A DNA stretch of 64,000 nucleotides from Stropharia rugosoannulata (lineage: Eukaryota > Basidiomycota > Agaricomycetes > Agaricales > Strophariaceae). A program made the translations under genes and the position numbers. Each line of letters starts with the position of its first letter. The first letter of the stretch is position 1. Where the stretch lies: positions 1,612,001-1,676,000 of the forward strand of contig JANCIK010000008.1 in NCBI GenBank assembly GCA_028532985.1, given 5' to 3'. Of this stretch, positions 34,081-44,536 are shown in pieces. Under the pieces are notes generated by a model. The model searched no databases. It saw nothing but the letters and a program-made list of their open reading frames with translations, and had not been told where the DNA came from.

Positions 34081-35864
34081 AGCAAGTAAATAAATAAAAA
34101 GAGGAAGAAGAAAAAACACATCACGATCATCAATCAAGACGCGATAAACTATGGGAATTGGAAATCATGGAAGATCAATATTCAATACAGATCACGAATC
34201 GCGAATCATGGCTGAGGGACTGACTACCTGACCTGCAGCAGTCGCAACACGGGCACACAGTGGTTATGTATAGTAGAGTAGCACTCTACATCGATCATAC
34301 ACCTAATGATATATAATATGTAGTAATAAATACTAGATACACTGTACTTGAAGCTTCTACGACCGCCGTCCTGCATTCGGGACGGAGTGACAATGGCGGT
34401 GAGACTACTGGTGATGATGACGTTTATAGAATTGCAAGACGAAGTACTCAGCGTGGTACAGGAGGGTCCAAATTATGCCCGCCGCCCAGATACACACCAT
34501 CTGCAGTATTTTTGCATTTTTTGACATCCCTTGCATTTGTATTGCTTGCCAGCCAGCCGGCTGCATGGATGGCTGGCTGGGTTGGTGGCATGATTCGGAC
34601 AATTATAGCGCACAAAAACACATATAGTAAATGCACAGTCAGGCTCACGCACACCTCGCCTCGACTGTGCTCCATGCCCCCATCCTCGCAGCTCCAAAAG
34701 CCTCATTCCCATTCCGAATTCCGCATTCAGACGCAAACTCCCAAAGCCATTCATCGATCACGTACATGCCTCTCTGCGCAAGCCTCAGCCTCAGGTCGTC
34801 CAGACGGCGAATAAATAACAGCGAATAACAAGAAAGAAGAGTTGGGGCTGACATAACTCCGCCCATGGCACCGGAGCAGTTCAGCTAGCGAGATTACTTA
34901 TTACTTACGCCGTTTATTTAATATCCACTTACCCCATAATATTCTGTAACATGAGGCTCACGACATGCACACAAGGCAAACTACTCCAAGAGGCTCCAAA
35001 CTCACTCCAAACTTCAGGAAGGACGGACTCCAAATTCCAAGCTCCAAGCTCCGGGATAAACAACGGGGGAGGCAGGCACATTAGTGGTTATCAGACTTAT
35101 CTCTGACATGGCAATTAAACGCCCGACTAGGACTGATGGTGGCCAGCGCTGCCACTGATGCACATACATAGTACACTTATTTATTTACTTATCTTGAGTT
35201 GTTCAAGATACGTTCCAATTGCCAGTGTGCGATATCCTGACTCCAGGCACATATCGCGACGTGATGTATGATCCCAGAGGTGGAGCTATAAATAGCACAC
35301 GACCTGAAGTGACTGCAATAAATCCCAAAATAGCCGCCAGACCCGCTCGGACACCGGACACCAACATGTCAGTGGTCATTGTCTTGGACTTCGCACATCC
35401 ACGAATGTCTATGTACCAAAGCTCATACGAATAGGCTCGCTTGCACTTATGCTTCGTAATTCAAAAGCGACAGGGCTTGGCAATCTTCCCAAGTCGGTAT
35501 GAAACAACGCGCTTCCTCCTATGACTTCGGACGTCTCCTCGCCGCTTCTCAAGTTTAAGTGACATCTTCTGGCTGGGGCTTATTAACCGGCGAAGAAGGA
35601 ACAGCGCCAAGACAAGAGGATAGCCTAAGTATTCTTGCACCATTAATTAAAGAATCGCAAGAGCAGCACCCACGCGCACTAGCTAGCGATGCTAATCCGC
35701 ACAACGTCTGCGGTCTAGACACACAAGGTTTTGTCAGACCCGAGCTCAATGTAACCTACTTGAACTAATTCATTCGGGGGACATAGAATTACAACGTCAT
35801 GAACAAGTCCTTCTTCTACTAGCTACGATTCTTCTGTTCTCACCCCACGGGCATTTGGGGTAAA

Positions 35865-38800
35865 TCACCAGCCGCCCCCGTACGGAGGGTTGTTACCTCC
35901 TGGACCTCCGGGGAACTGTGGTCCACCTTGTCCTCCATAGGGATCCTGCGGGAATCCATACGGCGGCCCGCCAGGCGGCGGCCCTCCAAACCCTCCTGGT
36001 CCACCCGATCCAGGGAACCCGGGCGGGGCGCCTTCAGCCCCAGGGAAGCCAGGAGGGCCTCCGTGCCCGTGATGTCCATGATGCCCGCCTGGCGGGGGAG
36101 CGCCATAACCTGGATTGTACCCACTGTTCTCCTGCCCGGGGAACGATGGTGGACCTTCGGATCCTCCTGGAAAGCCCGGCGCTGCGCCAGGGAACGAGGA
36201 CCCGCCCATAGAATCACCTGGGAAGCCAGCGTCCTCACCAGGGAACGTCGGCCTGCGCTCAGGGTATCCTCCTCCAGAGCCAGGGAACGAAGGTGGGCCA
36301 CCATGAGGCGTGGGTGAAGTGTAATTAGGTGAGTATCCCGGCTGGTACGAAGACCCACCTGCGCCAGGCATGCCATACGATTGCTGACCGGGTGCCGCTT
36401 GGGGAGCTCCAGAGCCAGGCATTCCATAGGGCGAAGCCCTAGGAGGTGCAGACGAAGTATGTCCGCCGTATTGTGATTGGGCGTCAGGCCGAGCTGGTAT
36501 GTTAGGCGGGGCGGACTGATTCCCTGGCGGTCCGCCAGGGAAACCAGAGCCTCCTGGTCCGTCTCTTCCTTGCCCTGCATTATTGAATAAGGACTGTGCT
36601 TGCGAAAAGCCTGGTACATGAGTCGCCGCAAATCCTTGCAAGCCGTGCTGGAATTGATGCGCCTCTGTCTCTGCGAATGTGCCTTGCGATGCCGGAGGAC
36701 CGCCTTCACCAGCAAGTCGCATGTTCTCATGGTTCCTCACAGCATTCTTGGATAAGCGCTGCATGGCAGAGTGTTGGTTGGGAAGCTTAGAGACCCAGTC
36801 TTTTAGGCATTGTAACATCTGACGCTGAATCTCGGAGTTACTGTTGTGGAAATCTGGATGGAACCTGCACGGATATTAACCTATGCCTAATGTCCAATGT
36901 AATAACATCGAATCAACTCACAGGCATTGCAAGACGTCTTCAGTAACATGATGCACGTTGATTGAGGCGTCGTCCCAAGCCTTGATAACTAGCTTTACTG
37001 TATGTCTCTGCAGAAAAAATAGTATCCGATAAACCTGGACGAAAGAGGAAGACCTACAACAACGAGCTTTGCGATCTGGCCTGCCGGCTCGTTAAGGAGG
37101 AGATTCTGTATAGTGATAAGAAAGAGAGGCGCAAATTCTGAAGCATTTGGTCTTACGAAGTGATCTTTACTCAAAAACGAGTGAGTAGGGTCGGACTGTC
37201 AAGTAAATTAGACGTCAAAGATCTTTCTCTTGATAGAAGAACGTACGGCACGAGGATCGTTGAACACTTCATATTGGTCTTGGTTGTTGATAACCTCTCC
37301 CGAAGCGCTTTGGAGTCCGGTCGTCGCAGATTTTAGAATAGGCTTCAGGAACGGCTGCCGAAGAAAAATGAATAAAATTTGCCCATAGATGGTCAGATAT
37401 ATGCACGTACTTCGAGAGTGGTGAAGACGAAAACTGCAATGCATAGCAGATTAACGCAGGAATATATGATAAAAGAGCATACGCACCTGAAATGGAGTCT
37501 GTAATTTTCTCAATCAAGGGCCCTAAACCCGGGATTTTCTCTATTGATCCATGTGTAAGATACTTATGCTAAAGGAAAGGGGAGAACAACAACTAACCAA
37601 TTGTTTTAGAAATCTTCTTTGCAACTGGATAATGACGATGAATAAAGCTCGATTAAGAGAAGGGGAAAACATGCCAGAATCTCTGAACGTCAGCACTTGC
37701 CACAGCACAGAATGCAGCTCCTGTGGGCTCATTTCATCCGGGTTTTTACCGCCGGCAGCGGGGCCTGCTCGAATGCGCTCAATGTTATCCATATCCCTGG
37801 AAAGTTCGCTGCCCGAACCGCCAGGGATGCTGAATAGAAGGTCCCGAAGAACATCTCCTGGATTGAGCGGCGCACCGCCGGGACCACGGGTGTTAGACAT
37901 TGATTTAGAGCGAGCTTTCTCGAGCTCTTTATTGAGGTCGGTTACTGAAGCCTAAATATGCAAAATCAATTGAGCAACGCTAGCAATGAAGGCAACGCAC
38001 TTACGGAGCTCTATAGTCCAACAAATTATAATTAGAATAAGCTTAAAGAATATAATACGAAGGTGAGCATACCAAGTGATCAGTTGCCTCTGTGGTTCAG
38101 TTAAAGTCAGTGATCAAAATAATTCAACCAGATTCTGGGCCAGTCACTCACCTCCAAGTAAGGAGTGAATGAAATCACTCGATCCAAATGATCCAGTGAC
38201 AATGGGCGCAACCCATTTACCATTAGGTGCTTGTATGCGTACCTGATCACCGACATGCACGAACACGTCCTGGTGACCAAGCGAGACGAGAGCCAATTCG
38301 CAGAAGTTGGAATGTGCGGAGAAATCTTCGAGAGTATGCAGCTGCATCGAGTGCACGAAAGTCAGTAATTATGCTACGCAATGTATTACGAGGTGTAAAA
38401 TGTACCGCTTGTCCTAGGAGACGGAATGCCTCGTATTCGTCCTGCTTTTGGCCGTTCGCGCGGTTCTGACGGCCGTGATGAATGCATCGCTCAAGCGTGC
38501 GACGGACGAGCGCTTTGGAAGTATCCCAATGGCCTTGCTCATTGGCAATGTAGTTCTTCATGCCTGTTTGAGGATCAATTTCTAACTCCCTTGGCTGAAC
38601 GACGTCATATAAGCCGGCGAATATTAAAACAATTGTACACATACATCTACTGGCCCTCGCAGATTGGGATGGTATTGACGAGCATCCTCACCCTCCCCAT
38701 ACCCTTTGGGGTTATCGATGTGTTCCGTAGGCAAGTAAACTCCGAGCCTTTCGGGGGTTACCTCAAACTCATGGGTTGCATAACCGTGAGCCTATATTTG

Positions 38801-39427
38801 CGAGGTCAACGGCATAGGCAGCGAGTATAATCGGTGCACATACCATGAATCCAAGGACCATCACAAGGTTGATAATCGTCTGTGCAGTTATGGTTACAGA
38901 GGACGACATTGTGAACTGATGTGATCCTACCTGGAGCTGAACTTTCTTCAGTGAAGCGATGTCGACAGCCTGACTGTAGTCCCGCAGCCAGTTCCTGAAG
39001 GAGGATTACTAGCTGGACATGAATATACGAGCAGAGCTCAGCGTACCCAAAGTATACCCTCTTTACATCCAGTCCGTTGAATTTAGTGCCCTTCGACCCT
39101 AATAGACTCCCAAGAGCAAAACCTCCTCCAGCAGCGGAACCCCTCTTTATGAGCTCGGACAGGATGTCTTCCTGGGTGTCGCACGTCAGTCAGTACTCAT
39201 TCTGTCTAGATTATGGCTTATTTGCGCTCACTATATCCCCATGCCGAAAGGCGCGCCCTTCCATATAGGCAAAGCTGTAGTGTAGTCAAGATCAGAGCCT
39301 ATCTATACATGCAACGGACGCACGATGGGATGTTTCCTGCCCCGAACGCATACACCCCATTTTGCGACAGGCAGAAGGCGAAGATAACGAATAGAACGAG
39401 AATGTAGGTGGTACTACTGCGAGCCAT
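35865..39427 (-). CDS. HET-C (heterokaryon incompatibility C) homologue
   Basis: Nineteen exons on the complement: 39324..39427, 39232..39274, 39047..39171, 38931..38994, 38844..38879, 38645..38791, 38406..38594, 38152..38341, 38073..38089, 38005..38010, 37675..37951, 37598..37624, 37487..37540, 37411..37433, 37247..37354, 37157..37195, 37058..37105, 36922..37007, 35865..36864; 860 aa. The N-terminal signal peptide ends before FGAGNIPS, as in HET-C. Family blocks follow in order: AFRHGDIED, NWLRDYSQAVD, ATHEFEVTPERLGVY, ELEIDPQTGMKNYIANE, LHTLEDFSAHSNF, EKIPGLGPLIEKITDS, NLLLNEPAGQIAKLV and FHPDFHNSNSEIQRQ. The last about 290 residues are Gly/Pro-rich (PSFPG, PGFPG repeats). In Neurospora and Podospora allelic differences trigger vegetative incompatibility; its basidiomycete role is unknown. 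One intron is GC-AG and one exon is 6 nt. Confidence 0.95.
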
Positions 39428-41094
39428 GATAGAGCTGCGATAGAGCCGCCGAAGAAAATATTTACGTCGTGGTGGTGTGGGAGCAAGAAGCAGCGCAAAG
39501 AAATCCACGCCATGTCCTTCCTGATCAAACCCACTTGCCAAGGTTCGCTGGGGGCGATGCGCTATGACCAGTTTTAACTCAACTTCGACTTGGTACGGTA
39601 CAGCCCTGACATCACGTATTAATAGGAAAGGCTATCAAGCAGAATCCTTTTGCTCAAGACCCTGACAAATGCTGGTTAAAAGCTTGTTGAAAGCTGAAAT
39701 TAAAGAAAGCTGGGGGCGTTTCTTGCCGAAGTAATCTATTATCTCGGGCCGGCATCTCCGGAGTCCGGCTCTCATGATGTCAATATCCAATTGACTTCAG
39801 CAAGCTACCTAAATGAATGACATGCGAATCACAAGCGTGCAGAAAAAAGTTGCAGTCATTCAAAGACAGAGGTAATAGGCTAGAATTTGCTGCATATTCA
39901 TCTATTTCAGGTGTATAGTAGTACTACCACTGATGGTAAATTACCCTATGGAAAACTTGTTTTATTTCTAGTAGTACTCAGTCACTCATGAACGTTTTAA
40001 GTACCCTAATCTTCTAATTATCATGCCCATCATTCAGTATGTAGTTCATTACGTAGAGTCAGATATTCAGAGAGGATCACCTTTAACGACACGCTTATTT
40101 TATCACTACCGTACTACAGACCTGAGCTACTGGCAAAGAGATGCTGAACAATTAATTTGTTGAGGCAGCCCTTTTTTATGGTATCTAGTTTGTTTTGTCT
40201 GAGTCTTTTTTACGCAATCACGGATTTTCGAGGTCCTGGCAACCTTTTGCTATGATTGTTAAAAAGTGTCCAGGAGATAGGCCTTCGGATTACTTGCTTT
40301 GAGTGACTAGATGAATTGCATTTTAAATGATGCACATCACTCCTTACGCAGTCGACTGCACGGATACTAGTACGACCTTATAGTAAACAGGCCAGCTGGT
40401 AAATAAGTAATAGTACTGGATTTAGGGACGAGTGCCAGTGATCATCTTTAAAAATATTCTTTGCCTGAACCTGTTTGTCGGCCAGCACTCTCAGCCTTAG
40501 ACCTTTACCGAGTAACAAGGTCAGTCAGACTCGGGAAATATAGTACAAGGTTGTTCATCTTTGATTAGTTATTATCGTACATTTTACGCATCAAATGTAG
40601 TACTGATCTTGGCTTGTCTGATTGCACGTAGATGTCCAATATGATCATGCATAATTGACGGCGACATCACCGACGAGCTGCTGAGCTTGTGCTGAGCCAG
40701 TCTTTCACGCTTTTTCTTCTTTGCTTTCTCTTCACTTTCGCAGAGCATAGTCACCTGTATCGACGCTCTGATTTATTTTTAAAAGATGCAACTAACCCCC
40801 GGATACCTACCTGTACCTAGTAATTACTAATACGGCGCGACATCAGTGCGACATGAATGTTTAAAATTTCAGGCCTTTCCTAATATTGAACTTGAAAGAT
40901 GCTTAGTATACAGGCCGTCAAATAAAAGCAGTTTCTGGGAGTATTGTGGACGGTGACTTGGTGGATACAGTGTTTATACGACTCTTTTGGGTGCTCCATA
41001 GCCGCCATGAGACAGAAGTCGACGGAGATCACATCAAAGTTTGCTGCGTGCGCTGACATAAGCAGCATCATCTCTGCTCCCAACCACCACAAAA
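39428..41094. other. Divergent intergenic region, HET-C and RPB10
   Basis: 1.7 kb of AT-rich DNA between two start codons in opposite directions. Must hold both promoters. No gene or repeat was recognised. Confidence 0.5.
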
Positions 41095-41512
41095 ATGGCA
41101 AGCGCCCTGCTCTCGCTGCGCCCAAACGTCCGCTCACCACGCCCATTGCATGTCTAGATTATACCCGTGCGCTGTTTCTCGTGCGGAAAAGTGATTGGCG
41201 ACAAGTGGAACGCCTATCTGCAGCTGTTGGCGATGGACAAGACGGAAGGGTGAGTTTTTTATCACCAATCGTTTGCGGGCGCCTTTCATCATGTTACTGT
41301 CGTTGTTTCGCGGATACGCTGCTCCAGTGATGCCCTCGACGAACTACAGCTGAAACGATACTGCTGTCGCCGGATGGTTCTCACCCACGTTGATCTGATT
41401 GAGAAGCTGCTGCAGTACAACCGTACGTCCCATCCGTCTTTCCTGTCTCCACGCGGCTAACACGGCTCCGCGCTCAGCTATGGAGCGTACGAAAGACAAG
41501 GCCAACTTCTAG
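41095..41512 (+). CDS. RPB10: RNA polymerase I/II/III subunit Rpb10 (RPABC5)
   Basis: Exons 41095..41097, 41158..41249, 41328..41422 and 41478..41512; 74 aa. After the ATG the protein reads [20 protein letters not shown], the invariant Rpb10 start; the zinc ligands are CxxC (CFSC) and the CC pair in [18 protein letters not shown] and a basic tail end it. Known role: shared structural subunit of all three nuclear RNA polymerases. No ATG adjoins the second exon in frame, and the only fitting start is an ATG followed directly by GCAAGC, a GC-AG intron donor, so the first coding exon would be just the start codon. Exons 2-4 are certain by conservation; exon 1 is an inference. The short length is normal for the family. 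Confidence 0.95.
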
Positions 41513-43103
41513 ACAGTGCCAGGCGTTGTTCCTGTATCTACGCTCTAGCGTCCTTGTCATACCGACTCCACGGTTCGCGTCGCCTGTTCAGCGCCCACGT
41601 CCGTCTCCCCTGATGACTCGTCCTCAAACACCGGCCACGACGACTACAAATCCCCAAAATCGGCCGAAACTCACTCAAAAGTTGTGTTTCTTTGCGATTA
41701 TATGCGCATTTCTGTTCGGTCTCGGGCATTCGCCACCACCTCGTTTTGTTATTCATAGACGCATATGCACACTTAATCACATTGTCTTTGTCAGGAGATA
41801 CCTACATCTTTATAAGAGCCACCCCTGCGAATCAACCATCAAGCCGGCGGATTCTCTGGATTCATATTATTATCAGAATCCTGCGTGATTTGATTGGTAA
41901 ACGCACATGCCGCTTGTTTGAGACTGCTGATGTCCATCTGCGTGTGGCCTGCTTTCGTTTGGTGTTGTCGTCTGGACACAGATTTTTAGCAATTTGGAGA
42001 GCGCTTGGGTTGGACATTCACTGTCAGAATGCCAAGTGTCCCAGAAGTAAAAGGAACCAGATGCACATCAACGTACACAATCAGTGAGGTTTCTAATTTT
42101 ATCATTCTAAAATGCTTACAAGCAAATACATAAGGACTACATAATGACGTGGTTTCGGCCACAGTGGACAGTGGGCGCATGTCCTGTGTCGCGAGTAAAC
42201 TGTCCGTCCGCGGCGATCCGAAATCACAAATCATTGAGTGATCTCTGCAAGAGGACAGACATACAGACGACAATGCTGTGCTGTTGACATCAAGCTTCAA
42301 TTTCTCTATCCTGACATAAGCTCGTGATCAGGCTTTCGAAAACCGCCGGAGTATGGACAACGGACGGCTATTCGTGGATTGCGGATGCGGAGCCCGTCCC
42401 TGCCCACCCCCTCGCCCTCGCAACATTCGCCATCCCTCCCGCAAAGGATAATTGTTTGATATGTACCCATCAGGCATTTTACACCTCGGGCATTTCGCAT
42501 CCCTCCCCGTACCGTCTAACCTAAGCTACCGCATCATGACGTCCATTACCGCCGCTCTTACACACCATGCATTTGGACGCCAACTTGCCCGAACGGTGGA
42601 ATTGGATAGGCCATGGCGGATCATGGGCGTCTTTTTCCGAATTGGCAACCGTTCAATACAAATGCAAACCACAAAGCGGGCTAGGCGAACCGATCTCCGG
42701 TATCTTGTATCGTTGGTTTTCACTTTCACCCTTGCTGGGCACCTCGGACTCGAGCTGCGTTGGGATCTCAGGCTAAATTGATCCTTGACTGATGTAGTGA
42801 TCCCTTGACAGTCCTGGTCTTGTATACTGATCTTCCACGTGAGGTGAGCAGGGATCTCGGGTACTATGGGTTTCTTGAAGACACTTGGATCAATCAAGAG
42901 ACTTTAAAAGCCAATCGTGTGTGTGGAATGTGAATGCCCGCACATAATTGCTTTACCTTCTGCGAAAAGCACTTTTGCGCAAGTTAGGTATAATCCCCTC
43001 TTTCACGTACGCTACTCTCTTCATACTCGCCATTTTAAAGGTGCCACATCCTTCATTACGCTGTGATTTTTACTGACAACATTTACTATCAGTGATCCTT
43101 AAC
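41513..43103. other. Intergenic, nothing convincing
   Basis: Several frames of 100-130 codons lie on both strands, but none shows family features or splice continuity. A GC-richer part at about 42310-42780 could be a relic. Confidence 0.4.
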
Positions 43104-44536
43104 ATGCGCGTGCGCTCAGCAACTGCTCTGCCTATAGAAATTATCTTTCTCATTCTCGAAGAAATCATTCTTGATGGTGATCTTCGCACCCTCAAGGTGG
43201 TATCAACTGTTTCAAGAGGCTTCTGTGAACCCTGTCGCGGGCGCCTCTTTAGACATATTAGAATCGCCATCTCCTCAGACCGTCGCTACTCCCCCTCCAA
43301 TGGCCACAGTCCTGAATCATTCCTCGACTTTGCCAAATTCCTTGGCTCAAACACACACGTACTTAAATCAATTAGAAAGCTTGTTCTCCTCGATGTCTCC
43401 GGACCTCCTAAGTGGACGCTGGAAGCCCCTGACACTTTTGAAGACGACCCGCCGCACAGGTGGTCGACGGTAGCTTCCCCGCTGGCGCGCATCTTGAATG
43501 GTTTAGAAAGTCTGCAATATTTCGAAATACGGTCGGACACGGAGCTCGATTGGCCGACTTTCGACGTTGGGATCAAGCGCGCCGTCTATGACCTCCTGCG
43601 GCGTCCGTCGTGCGCGGCTACCGCCGTCCGCTTGGTTGGTCTACGCGGCGTAACCGACGGGGACCTCCTCTCGCTCGTGGAGCCGTGCGCTGATGTCGCC
43701 CTAACGCAGGTCCATTTCGATCTCAGCAACGGGCGTCCGGCGGGGGCAATATCAGGGTCGTACCCGGGCGACCCAGTCGCGTCAACGTGTGAGCCCGCCT
43801 CGGCGCCTGCGCTCGTGCGCCTCCGACTGGGCCGCGAGATGGGCATCGACGCGCTCAACTGGCTCGCAGCCCACCCGCAGGCGTTCGCCAGTGTGCGCTA
43901 CCTGGCGATGGAGAGCTTCAGCTCGGCGCCTTGTCTCGAGGATCTCTGGAAGTTTGCTCAGGGGACGCGCCATTCGCTGGAGTATTTGGAGTGGTGGTTT
44001 GAGGACCTGGGTTTCCGCGAGCCGGGTGAGTGCTGTCTTGCTTTCTTTCGTATCCGCTGAGGGTGATTGTGGTGCGCGTGTGCTGACCCCCCGTCCCCCC
44101 TTCCCTCCCTTTCCATCGTCCCGCCCATCTGTTAGCGGACCTGCTTGCCCTCCAACAGATTGATCTCAGCATTTTCCCCCAGCTGCGCTCTTTTGCAGTT
44201 TGCAGCTCGCAGTCTGGACAGCTTATCAACTGTATGGTCATCCTGGAGTCCACGAAACCTGTCAACACGATAGAAGAGATCACCATCATCATGCCATCTA
44301 GCATCGACAAGTTCATGACATTTCGCCCGTCCGCTGTATGGAAACGGTTTGACGCGGTGTTTGCGAGCGCGCGGTTCAAACCCCACCTACGCGCCGTCAC
44401 CCTATCCTTCGCCTGGAGGATTCAGCCACTCCGGGAAAGCACATTATACGCACTATTTGCAGCGTTCAAGCAGAATCTCCCCAGCCTGCGCGGGAAAGCT
44501 CTCACAGTGACCCAAAGGAAGGCATGCGCGTTCTGA
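43104..44536 (+). CDS. F-box-like protein
   Basis: Exons 43104..44025 and 44136..44536; the intron has donor GTGAGT and acceptor TTAG, in phase (G|CG gives Ala); 440 aa. An F-box-like segment begins at residue 8 (LPIEIIFLILEEIILDGDLRT) and continues VVSTVSRGFCEPCRGRLFRHI, a pattern widespread in mushroom F-box proteins. The body has Leu-rich stretches (IRKLVLLDVSG, LESLQYFEIRS, VRYLAMESF, LRAVTLSFAW) without a clear domain. The start is the ATG at 43104; four upstream in-frame codons begin with GTG and are not used. Codons are GC-rich from 43440 on. Likely SCF adaptor by family; substrate unknown. A C-terminal extension after LPSLRGK is not conserved-looking. Confidence 0.75.

Larger units (their letters stand above)
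31359..35864. other. Low-complexity, microsatellite-rich island
   Basis: 4.5 kb with strong strand-biased simple sequence: pyrimidine-rich 31430-32560, poly-T near 32747-32766, and tandem arrays listed separately. Open frames here, including a 276-codon one from 31564, are made of Ser/Pro/Leu/Arg low complexity with no splice or family support. I see no gene in it. Confidence 0.6.

Noticed and set aside
35840..36730. 296-codon frame overlapping the HET-C last exon
   Set aside because: Same strand, shifted frame of the Gly/Pro-rich repeat; the HET-C frame is fixed by conserved blocks upstream.
42526..42897. 123-codon minus-strand frame and its plus-strand counterparts
   Set aside because: No family features, no splice continuity with neighbours; codon use not convincing.
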